From positions 1-11,432 of the forward strand of contig JASHZK010000311.1 of NCBI GenBank assembly GCA_030042575.1: DNA of 11,432 bases, in the 5' to 3' direction. Made by a program: the position numbers and the translations under genes. The notes below the pieces were generated by a model. The model was not told the origin of the DNA. It searched no databases and worked only from the letters and a program-made list of their open reading frames with translations. The stretch comes from Acidimicrobiales bacterium. GTDB taxonomy: Bacteria; Actinomycetota; Acidimicrobiia; Acidimicrobiales; UBA8190. Below, piece after piece: positions 5,839 to 11,432 of the stretch (positions are counted from its first letter, which is position 1; every line of letters starts with the position of its first letter).

Positions 5839-6388
5839 CGATCCCCACCGCCTCGGGCTGGTCCCGCTGGCCGACACCGTGGCCGGCGCCCTCCTCCGTC
5901 GGCGCGTCCTCGTGGTGCACGGAGCCCTCGACCACGACCGGGCGTCGGAGGTCTCGGCCACCCTCATGACCCTCGACGCCCTGGGCGACGAGCACGTCGA
6001 GCTGCAGATGAGCTCAGCTGACGGACCTGTCGACGCCGGCTTGGTGGTGGCCGACGTCATCGACGTGCTCGGGGTACCGGTGCACACCGTCGGCCTGGGC
6101 TTGCTCTCGGGCGGCGCCGTCGTCGTGCTGGCCTCGGGCAGCCACAGGGTGCTGTTCAAACACGCCCGGTTGCATCTGCGCCAACCGGACATGACCGCCT
6201 CCGGGCGCGCCATCGACATCGAGCGCACCATGGCCGAGCAGGTCTCCCGGCGAGACGCCTTCTACGGGCAGCTGGCCCGCCGCACCGGCCGCAGCCGGGG
6301 CGAGATCGAGCTCGAATGGGGCGGCGGCCGCTTCCTGGGGGCGGAGGACGCCGTGACCCTGGGATACGCCGATCACGTCCGGGGCTAG
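5828..6388 (+). CDS. ClpP-fold protein lacking the catalytic triad (ClpR-like)
   Basis: 186 residues from GTG 5828. The order of ClpP landmarks is kept: VLVVHGALDHDRASEV (27-42, like IVFLGQEVDDQIAN), ELQMSSADG (58-66, like ALYINSPGG), VHTVGLGLLSGGAVVVLASG (85-104), HARLHLRQ (112-119, like NAKIMIHQ) and GGRFLGAEDAVTLGYADHV (166-184, like DFFMTAEEAKSYGLVDDI). The catalytic positions are replaced. Without gaps the nucleophile position is Gly95 (a Ser lies one residue earlier), the His is Arg118 and the Asp is Gly167. It should therefore not be a peptidase. Cyanobacterial and plastid ClpR subunits are inactive in the same way and co-assemble with ClpP, so mixing with the divergently encoded ClpP is plausible. 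An ATG at 5756 in the same frame would give 210 residues but lies deep inside the XRE gene. Its TAG shares CTAG with the stop of the convergent amidotransferase. No signal peptide is seen. Confidence 0.8.
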   Translation: MAADDPHRLGLVPLADTVAGALLRRRVLVVHGALDHDRASEVSATLMTLDALGDEHVELQMSSADGPVDAGLVVADVIDVLGVPVHTVGLGLLSGGAVVVLASGSHRVLFKHARLHLRQPDMTASGRAIDIERTMAEQVSRRDAFYGQLARRTGRSRGEIELEWGGGRFLGAEDAVTLGYADHVRG

Positions 6389-7101
6389 CCGGCGCCGTCG
6401 CCCACGATGGCGGCGAAGCGATCCAGCACCGTGCGACCGGTCGGAGCCAGGGCGGCCAGGACCTTGGCGGCCGGGCCCTCGATGGCCCGGCGGGGCACGC
6501 CCCTGGCGGCGGCGGCATCACCGAGATCGGTCAGAAAGGCGGTCACGGCCTGGGCGTCCACTTCCAGATGGAACTGCAGCCCCCAGGCCCGGGCACCGAA
6601 GCGAAAAGCCTGGTTGGCGTACTGCTCGCTCGAGGCCAGGTGTACGGCGCCGGCGGGCAGATCGAAGGTGTCGCCGTGCCAGTGCAGCACGGTCAGGGGG
6701 GAGACCACACCTCGGAACAGCGGGTCGGCGGCGGTGTTGGCCGAGAGGGCAATCGGTTTCCAGCCGATCTCGACACCCTGTCGTCCGGGATACACCGCGG
6801 CGCCGGCGGCGGCCGCCAGGAGCTGGGCGCCCAGACAGATGCCGAGGATGGGCACCTGGCCATCGAGGGCCCCTCGCAGCATGGCCAACTCGGAGCGACG
6901 AGAAGGGAAACCCTCATCGGTGGTGGCCGACATGGAGCCACCCATGACGACCACGGCGTCGTAGCCACCGACCTCGGGGGGAACGGCGTCACCGGCGTAC
7001 ACCCGGCACACGTCGAGCTCGACGTGGTGTCGCTCGAGCGCCTCGGCAACCAGATAGGCCTTCTCGGGCTCGAGGTGCTGGACGACCAGGCACCTGGTCA
7101 T
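6385..7101 (-). CDS. Class I glutamine amidotransferase, stand-alone (GMP-synthase-like domain)
   Basis: 238 residues, cytosolic. The triad of the family is visible: Cys89 in GICLGAQLLA, His178 and Glu180 in GLQFHLEV. The oxyanion region VVMGGSMSA (51-59) and the LHWHGDTFDLPAGAVHLASS segment (starting at 139) place it with COG0518 domains related to the amidotransferase half of GMP synthase. Such domains release ammonia from glutamine for a synthetase partner, or act on gamma-glutamyl compounds. No synthetase domain or partner gene is adjacent, so the acceptor is unknown. The ATG at 7099-7101 has AGGTG 8 bases upstream. The start is 15 bases after the stop of the 67-residue gene, which suggests co-transcription. 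The last 50 or so residues form an alanine-rich helical tail beyond the core. The stop overlaps tail to tail with that of the ClpR-like gene. Confidence 0.9.
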   Translation of the reverse strand: MTRCLVVQHLEPEKAYLVAEALERHHVELDVCRVYAGDAVPPEVGGYDAVVVMGGSMSATTDEGFPSRRSELAMLRGALDGQVPILGICLGAQLLAAAAGAAVYPGRQGVEIGWKPIALSANTAADPLFRGVVSPLTVLHWHGDTFDLPAGAVHLASSEQYANQAFRFGARAWGLQFHLEVDAQAVTAFLTDLGDAAAARGVPRRAIEGPAAKVLAALAPTGRTVLDRFAAIVGDGAG

Positions 7102-7116
7102 GGACGCACCTGCCCC

Positions 7117-7320
7117 TCACGCCACCGGGCGGGGCGGCCCCGCCAGAGACGTTCGCTCGAAGGAGGCCACCACCTCCTTGGTGGTGTCGGGGTGGGCGGG
7201 ATCGGCGGCGGGGGGCAGGTAGTTGTAGAGGCTGACCCACTGGCCGTCGTCGTCGAAGTCGTCGGCCTCGACGTCGACGGTGGATCCGTCGTCGACGAAC
7301 TCCAGCCGGAAACGCGGCAC
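7117..7320 (-). CDS. Small acidic protein of unknown function
   Basis: 67 residues from the GTG at 7318-7320, with AAGGTG 7 bases upstream, which is a good ribosome binding site. I do not recognise a named family. The N-terminal half is a short beta-rich stretch (PRFRLEFVDDGSTVDVEADDFDD is the region 2-24; key pieces are FRLEF, STVDVEADDF and WVSLYNYLP) with a strongly acidic patch. The C-terminal half (KEVVASFERTSL) ends in a Pro/Arg tail. The pattern of a strand, an acidic turn, WVSLY and then VxSFER suggests a small beta-barrel or sheet that may respond to an ion or bind a basic partner, but this is only inferred. It is followed after 15 bases by the amidotransferase gene and preceded by 40 bases after the c-di-GMP gene, so it may be the first gene of a two-gene unit or the second gene of a longer one. 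Confidence 0.72.
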   Translation of the reverse strand: MPRFRLEFVDDGSTVDVEADDFDDDGQWVSLYNYLPPAADPAHPDTTKEVVASFERTSLAGPPRPVA

Positions 7321-7360
7321 CGGGAGGCACCTTAGGCCCCGGTCGGGCCCGTGTCACCCT

Positions 7361-10129
7361 TCAGGCGACTTGACGTCCCGCCTTGGGCGCCACCGCCGGT
7401 CCCGCCGGCGGAGCACCGCCCTGCAGGTAGTTGGAAACAGCCAGCATCTCGGTGAGATCGTCGGCGGGCATGGGTTTGGCGAAGTAGAACCCCTGCACGG
7501 TCGTGCAGCCGATGGACTGAAGGTGGTGGAGCTGCTCTTTGGTCTCGACCCCCTCGATCACGGTGGTGATGCCAATGACACTGGACAGGTTCACCACGGC
7601 CGAGACGATGGCCGACTTCACCGGGTCGATCTCGACTCGTTCCACGAAGCTGCGGTCGACCTTGACCACGTCCACCGGGAAGTTGGCCAAGTATCCCAAA
7701 GCCGAATAACCGGTGCCGAAGTCGTCGATCGACACCTTGACCCCGAGACGCTTGAGCCGGGTGAGGATCTCGATGGTCCGCTCGGCGTCCTCCATGGCCA
7801 GGCTCTCGGTGATCTCCAGGCTGATCTGAGCCGGATCCACCTGGGTACGAACCAGCACCTCCTCGATGTCCTCCACCAGGCCCTTTTGCTGGAACTGCCG
7901 GGCCGACAGGTTGACGGCCACCGTGAGCGGGAGGCGCAAGCGCTCACGCCACTGCCGGGCCTGGACACAGGCCTGTTCCAGCACGACCCGGCCCAAGGGC
8001 AGGATCATCCCGGTGTCCTCGGCCAGGCCGATGAAATGCGACGGCGCCAACAGCCCGCGGTTCGGGTGCTGCCAGCGCACCAGGGCCTCGGCCCCTGTCA
8101 CCCTGCCGTCGGCGATGGAGACCACGGGCTGGAAGTACACGACCAACTCGTCGCGCTCGAGCGCTTTGCGCAGGGCCGACTCGAGGTCGATGCGCTCAGC
8201 CGAACGGGTACCCATGGCCTCGACGTCGAAGACCTCGAAGTTTCCGCCCCGGCCCTTGGCCTTGGCCTGGTACATGGCCACGTCGGCGTCGTGGAGGACG
8301 TCGTCGCGCGTCTTGTCGGAATCGGTCAGGGCGATGCCGATGCTGACTGTGGCCACCACCTCGTGCCCACCGGGGAGCACGATGGGTTCCTGCATGCGGT
8401 CGAGGATGCGCTGGGCGCAGGCAACCGAGTCTTCGGGGCTGGCGACGTTCTCGAGCAACAGGGTGAATTCGTCTCCGCCGAACCGGGCCAACATGTCGCC
8501 GGGGCGCACGGCCGACTTCAGGCGCTCGGCTATGGCTATCAGCAACTGGTCACCCGAGTGGTGGCCGAGGCTGTCGTTGACGATTTTGAAACGGTCCACG
8601 TCGGCGAAGAGCACGGCGTGCTGTTCGTCACTGCGTTGCGAGCGACGTAGAGCATGGTCGAGGTGATCCAGGAACAGCCGCCGGTTGGGCAGCCCGGTCA
8701 GCGCGTCGTGGAAGGCGTGGCGGGCCAGCTGCTCCTCGAACTGCTTGCGATCGGTGATGTCCCGGAAGACGAGCACGGCGCCGGTAGCGGCACCGTCGTT
8801 CATGATGGGGGACACGGTGAAGGTGACGTGGAAGCTCGAACCGTCGGCCCGGTTGAAGGTGGTGTCGTAGTTGGTGACGGAGTCGAGCTTGGCCATGGCC
8901 CGCACGGCCGGGGCCAGGATGAAGCTCGGTGCCTGAAGGCCGAAGTCGAGGCCGGCCTCGAGCTGATGGCCTTGGAGCTCCGGCGTCTGTTGCCAGCCGA
9001 GCATGCGCAGAGCCGCCGGGTTCACGAAGGTGACCTGGCCCGAGCGGTCGACGGCGCACACCCCTTCGCCCAGGCTCGAGGTGATGGCCGACAGCCGCTC
9101 GCGTTGGTGCCGGCCCTCCTGGTACAACGCCGCATTGGTGAGGGCCGTGGCCCCCACCGCGGCCAGGGCATCGAGCAGAGCCTGGTCGGCACGGTCGAAG
9201 GCGAAGCCACCGTGGCGGCCGGAGACCCCCAGCACCAGCGGCTCATCGGTGAGGGGCAGCGGGGACTGCAGCGCTCCGTTCGCCTCACCGGGTCGGGCCA
9301 AGGTGGCGTCGCTGCAGTGCAGCAACTCCCGAGCCGAGGCCACGATGGCGTCGGTGGTCTGCTCGGCCCCCATCGATCTGTTGATGTCGAGCGTCGAGTC
9401 GAACAGGCCCAGCAACCGGGCCCGGTCTCGGCGGGCGTCGAAGTGGCCGGCGACCACCCGTCGGAGGATCACCAGTGGCAGCACGGCCAGGACGAGTGCC
9501 CAGGGAAAGGCCGAGATCACGAGTGCGGTGGGCACGGCCAGGGTGAGGCAACCTCCGGCCACCAGCAAGACCACGTCCATGCCGTCGAGCACCGACGTGC
9601 GCAGCGAGGTCCCCAGGGCCACGGTGAGGACCGCCATGGCCAGGTTGTCGACCACGAAGAAGACGACGACCGCCGCCAGGGCGCCGACGACGTCGGTGGG
9701 GGTGACGGAGCCGTGGTGGGTGATGATCAGCCCGCCCACCGAAGCTCCCGCCCATATCGAGGCGGTGCCCTTTCCCCAGTTGAAAGCCACCCGGGAGGGG
9801 GCCATCCCCCGCACCAACATGCCCACGAGGAGCACGGCGGCCGTGCAGGCGACGACCACGGCGGGGGGGAAGAGGAGGAGCAGGACCACGTAGAAGCCCT
9901 CGTCGACGAGGCAGTGCAGAGCTTGGTCCCCCCGGTACATGCGCAGGGGCCAGATCCAGGTGGCCAGCCACAGGGCCACGAGGAGCGCCACCGTGGCCAA
10001 GGAGGTGACAGAGGGCGACCAGTGCGTGAGCTGCCAACCGGCAACGGCGCCAGCCACGATCCCAGCCGTGGTGACGGTGGCGATGACGCCCTTCACCCGC
10101 CAGGGCAGTCTCACTGCAGCGACCCCCAT
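7361..10129 (-). CDS. Membrane-anchored GAF-PAS-GGDEF-EAL cyclic di-GMP enzyme
   Basis: 922 residues. The N-terminal part (about 14-226) has roughly seven hydrophobic segments and is a likely membrane sensor of unassigned type. A GAF-like domain follows (about 235-338, ending LLDALAAVGATALTNAALYQE with helix 317-337), then PAS (about 343-460, with GEGVCAVDRSGQVTFVNPAA and VFRDITDRK), GGDEF (about 468-635) and EAL (about 645-895). The cyclase motif RFGGDEF (549-555) is intact, with the inhibitory RxxD site (Arg542 to Asp545) at the standard distance. The phosphodiesterase motifs EAL (681-683), NLSARQF, DDFGTGYS (802-809), KVDRSF and EGVET are also intact, so both synthesis and breakdown of cyclic di-GMP are possible, presumably switched by the sensors. 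The ATG at 10127-10129 has only a weak upstream site; GTG 10114 is an alternative, 15 bases downstream and preceded by GGGGG. A 237-base gap with a hairpin and a candidate promoter lies upstream. Confidence 0.96.
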   Translation of the reverse strand: MGVAAVRLPWRVKGVIATVTTAGIVAGAVAGWQLTHWSPSVTSLATVALLVALWLATWIWPLRMYRGDQALHCLVDEGFYVVLLLLFPPAVVVACTAAVLLVGMLVRGMAPSRVAFNWGKGTASIWAGASVGGLIITHHGSVTPTDVVGALAAVVVFFVVDNLAMAVLTVALGTSLRTSVLDGMDVVLLVAGGCLTLAVPTALVISAFPWALVLAVLPLVILRRVVAGHFDARRDRARLLGLFDSTLDINRSMGAEQTTDAIVASARELLHCSDATLARPGEANGALQSPLPLTDEPLVLGVSGRHGGFAFDRADQALLDALAAVGATALTNAALYQEGRHQRERLSAITSSLGEGVCAVDRSGQVTFVNPAALRMLGWQQTPELQGHQLEAGLDFGLQAPSFILAPAVRAMAKLDSVTNYDTTFNRADGSSFHVTFTVSPIMNDGAATGAVLVFRDITDRKQFEEQLARHAFHDALTGLPNRRLFLDHLDHALRRSQRSDEQHAVLFADVDRFKIVNDSLGHHSGDQLLIAIAERLKSAVRPGDMLARFGGDEFTLLLENVASPEDSVACAQRILDRMQEPIVLPGGHEVVATVSIGIALTDSDKTRDDVLHDADVAMYQAKAKGRGGNFEVFDVEAMGTRSAERIDLESALRKALERDELVVYFQPVVSIADGRVTGAEALVRWQHPNRGLLAPSHFIGLAEDTGMILPLGRVVLEQACVQARQWRERLRLPLTVAVNLSARQFQQKGLVEDIEEVLVRTQVDPAQISLEITESLAMEDAERTIEILTRLKRLGVKVSIDDFGTGYSALGYLANFPVDVVKVDRSFVERVEIDPVKSAIVSAVVNLSSVIGITTVIEGVETKEQLHHLQSIGCTTVQGFYFAKPMPADDLTEMLAVSNYLQGGAPPAGPAVAPKAGRQVA

Positions 10130-10190
10130 GGCATGCTACTCAGACCGGTCTTTTCTTCGCGTTCCCTGGTTGCGAAGGCCACGTGCGCCC

Positions 10191-10220
10191 GCCCCTTCGG
10201 CTTCACCGCCCCGAAGGGGC
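10191..10220. repeat. Perfect inverted repeat upstream of the c-di-GMP enzyme gene
   Basis: GCCCCTTCGG (10191-10200) and CCGAAGGGGC (10211-10220) are exact inverted complements separated by 10 bases. It lies 62-91 bases upstream of the GGDEF-EAL start and about 150 bases past the prenyltransferase stop. There is no T-run on either side, so a terminator is unlikely. It overlaps the start site predicted by the promoter at 10222-10251 and may be an operator or a 5'-leader hairpin. The rest of 10130-10366 also holds a CTTCGC/GCGAAG stem (10158-10180 region) and the palindrome AGACCGGTCT (10142-10151); no convincing gene is seen. Confidence 0.5.
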
Positions 10221-10221
10221 C

Positions 10222-10251
10222 ACGATATGACCACATTTGGTGCTAAGGCAA
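10222..10251 (-). promoter_or_regulatory. Candidate promoter of the c-di-GMP enzyme gene
   Basis: On the minus strand TTGCCT (10251-10246) and TATCGT (10227-10222) are 18 bases apart, each matching the vegetative consensus at 4 of 6 positions. The start would be near 10215, inside the inverted repeat, giving a leader of about 85 bases. Weak match; position is the main support. Confidence 0.28.
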
Positions 10252-10366
10252 CCGCTGAGTGCGGCATTGTCCTTTCGTTGGGCAGATCCCACTGTCCGTG
10301 CGCGTCAGCTGGTGAATCTGCTACTCCCGGTGCCGAACGAGGGTCGGCTCCGCCCCCGTGAGGCGC

Positions 10367-11422
10367 TCAGTGGATGCCGGCCCCGGCTGCCACCACCAGC
10401 CCCAGCACCAGCAAGGAGCCGGCCCGCCGGGTGTGGACGAAGGCGGCGGCGGCAAACCACAACGGCCACACCGGAAATCCCTCGGGGGGGGCGTCCGGCT
10501 TGGGCCTCCCGAAGGCTCGCCACACCGTGACCAGCTTGGGCAGGGCCGCCAGGGCCAAGAGCGCCGGCCAGGGCAGGGCCCCCACCCCGACGCAGACGAT
10601 GAGCACCAGGTAGAAGCCGGCCATCAACCCCTGGGTGGCCAGCCGGGCCCGTCCTTCGCCCATCAGCACCGGCAGCGTCCGCACTCCAAGGGGCGCGTCG
10701 TAAGGCGCCTTGTCGATGTGCTTGCCCATGAGCACGGCCGTGCACAAAAGCCCGTAAGGCAGCGAGGCCACCCAGATCTCCCAGGGCAGGCTTCCCACCG
10801 CCGCGTAGTAGACGCCGCACACCATGAGCGGCCCCCACACCACGAGCACGTCAGGCTCCCCCAGCCCCCGTTTCTTGAGACGCAACGGGGGGGCGGTGTA
10901 GGCGATGCTGAGGGCGAAGCCCCCCAGGGCGAAGGCCACGATGGGCCAGCCCCGGTACAGGGCCAGCACGACCAGGATGGCGAGGTCGACGGCGTTGACG
11001 GCCAAGGCGGCACGGGCCAGGCCCCGCCTGTCGATCATCCCGGACAACACCGGGTGGGGGGCGTACAGGGCCCGGGGATAGGAATCGGTGTCGTTGCCCA
11101 CCTCCACGTCGAACAGGTCGTTCATCAGGTTGTTCGACATGTGGGCCAGCACGATGCCGGCGAAGGCCAGCACCAACAACCCCGGACGCAGCCCGGGTCG
11201 GTGCACGGCCAGCAGGGTGGCGATGGCCCCGGACACGAGGGTCATGGGCAGCACCGCCGCCCGGGTGAGCACGAGCCAGCGGGCCACCATGTCCATGGGC
11301 CGGCCGCTCGGGGGGTTGGTGGTCCGCAACACCTCGACCCAGGCGGACACCCGCCCCTGGGGCCGGGGCGCTGAGGATCGGGTGGGTGGCGACTGCGCCG
11401 ATCCGTGCTCCAGGGTGCTCAC
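10367..11422 (-). CDS. UbiA-family membrane prenyltransferase
   Basis: 351 residues, with about eight or nine hydrophobic segments, as expected for integral membrane enzymes that join a polyprenyl diphosphate to an aromatic or other acceptor. The first Asp-rich motif is NNLMNDLFDVEVGND (97-111: Asp102, Asp105), which binds Mg-diphosphate. YTAPPLRLKKRGLGE (175-189) resembles the loop of MenA-type enzymes. The second Asp-rich motif is KHIDKAPYDAPLGVRTLPV (234-252: Asp237, Asp242, Arg248), a variant of the usual NNxRDxxxDxxxGKRTL. The overall look is closer to MenA (menaquinone synthesis) than to UbiA or heme A synthase, but the altered second motif leaves the acceptor open. The GTG at 11420-11422 is 10 bases from the window edge and the frame stays open beyond it, so the true start may lie outside. 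The first 42 residues are hydrophilic and precede the first membrane helix. No pathway partner is adjacent inside the window. Confidence 0.9.
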   Translation of the reverse strand: MSTLEHGSAQSPPTRSSAPRPQGRVSAWVEVLRTTNPPSGRPMDMVARWLVLTRAAVLPMTLVSGAIATLLAVHRPGLRPGLLVLAFAGIVLAHMSNNLMNDLFDVEVGNDTDSYPRALYAPHPVLSGMIDRRGLARAALAVNAVDLAILVVLALYRGWPIVAFALGGFALSIAYTAPPLRLKKRGLGEPDVLVVWGPLMVCGVYYAAVGSLPWEIWVASLPYGLLCTAVLMGKHIDKAPYDAPLGVRTLPVLMGEGRARLATQGLMAGFYLVLIVCVGVGALPWPALLALAALPKLVTVWRAFGRPKPDAPPEGFPVWPLWFAAAAFVHTRRAGSLLVLGLVVAAGAGIH

Positions 11423-11432
11423 CGGGCCGATG

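Noticed and set aside
5572..6388. XRE plus neighbour as a toxin-antitoxin pair
   Set aside because: The neighbour is a ClpP-fold protein, not a RelE, HigB or Fic-like toxin, and it follows rather than precedes the regulator.
1234..10246. Very long open frames on the plus strand opposite the operon and the c-di-GMP gene (for example 1234-2856, 2916-4670, 7280-8650, 8654-10246)
   Set aside because: They lie antisense to clear enzyme genes, are rich in Gly, His, Arg and Gln with no domain motifs, and are expected by-products of high third-position GC.
10136..10267. A 43-residue minus-strand frame (ATG 10267, TAG 10136) with AAAGGA just before its ATG, ending 6 bases before the c-di-GMP gene
   Set aside because: The spacing to the ATG is too short, it uses codons rare in this DNA (TTA, ATA, AGA), it runs through the perfect inverted repeat, and the composition is not protein-like.
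10130..10366. Cyclic di-GMP riboswitch, tRNA or small RNA in the gap before the c-di-GMP gene
   Set aside because: No GEMM-type core, no cloverleaf and no T-rich terminator could be recognised by eye on either strand; a covariance-model search would settle it.
1..11432. CRISPR array, insertion sequence, integrase or attachment site
   Set aside because: No spaced repeats of CRISPR size, no transposase or recombinase motifs and no flanking inverted repeats were found.

Overview
The window reads as chromosomal DNA of a high-GC Gram-positive bacterium (Actinomycetota, plausibly an Acidimicrobiia-type lineage). This is inferred from the strong G/C bias at third codon positions, the frequent GTG starts, the mix of SD-led and apparently leaderless genes, a ClpP2-like protease subunit, and a Baeyer-Villiger / short-chain dehydrogenase gene set of actinobacterial type. 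No rRNA, tRNA, CRISPR, insertion sequence or phage gene was seen. Almost the whole window is coding, and most genes are on the minus strand.

Layout, left to right. (1) 1-203, plus strand: the 3' end of a small histidine-rich, probably zinc-binding protein built from a duplicated unit, followed by a near-perfect hairpin (211-246) shared with the convergent operon. (2) 251-4643, minus strand: a tightly coupled three-gene operon read from right to left. It encodes a type I Baeyer-Villiger monooxygenase, a two-domain short-chain dehydrogenase, and a COG3618-type amidohydrolase of the lactonase group. Both junctions are 4-base stop/start overlaps (GTGA, ATGA). Together these could oxidise an alcohol to a ketone, convert the ketone to a lactone or ester, and hydrolyse the ring. 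(3) 4644-4784: a non-coding stretch with three direct repeats of TGACCGGG upstream of the operon.

(4) 4785-6388: a divergent Clp locus. A catalytically complete ClpP (minus strand) faces an XRE-type helix-turn-helix protein (plus strand), which overlaps by 11 bases a ClpP-fold protein that has lost the Ser-His-Asp triad (ClpR-like). A 26-bp AT-rich imperfect palindrome sits in the divergent gap and overlaps a good promoter match. This is the most unusual system in the window: an active subunit, an inactive subunit and a candidate dedicated regulator.

(5) 6385-10129, minus strand: a 922-residue membrane-anchored GAF-PAS-GGDEF-EAL protein, then a 67-residue acidic protein of unknown function, then a stand-alone class I glutamine amidotransferase whose stop codon overlaps the stop codon of the ClpR-like gene in the sequence CTAG. 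(6) 10130-10366: non-coding, with a perfect 10-bp-arm inverted repeat and a candidate promoter for the c-di-GMP gene. (7) 10367-11422, minus strand: a UbiA-family membrane prenyltransferase.

The strongest leads are the ClpP/XRE/ClpR-like locus with its palindrome, and the compact alcohol-to-lactone-to-hydroxyacid operon with its unusual double-SDR enzyme.
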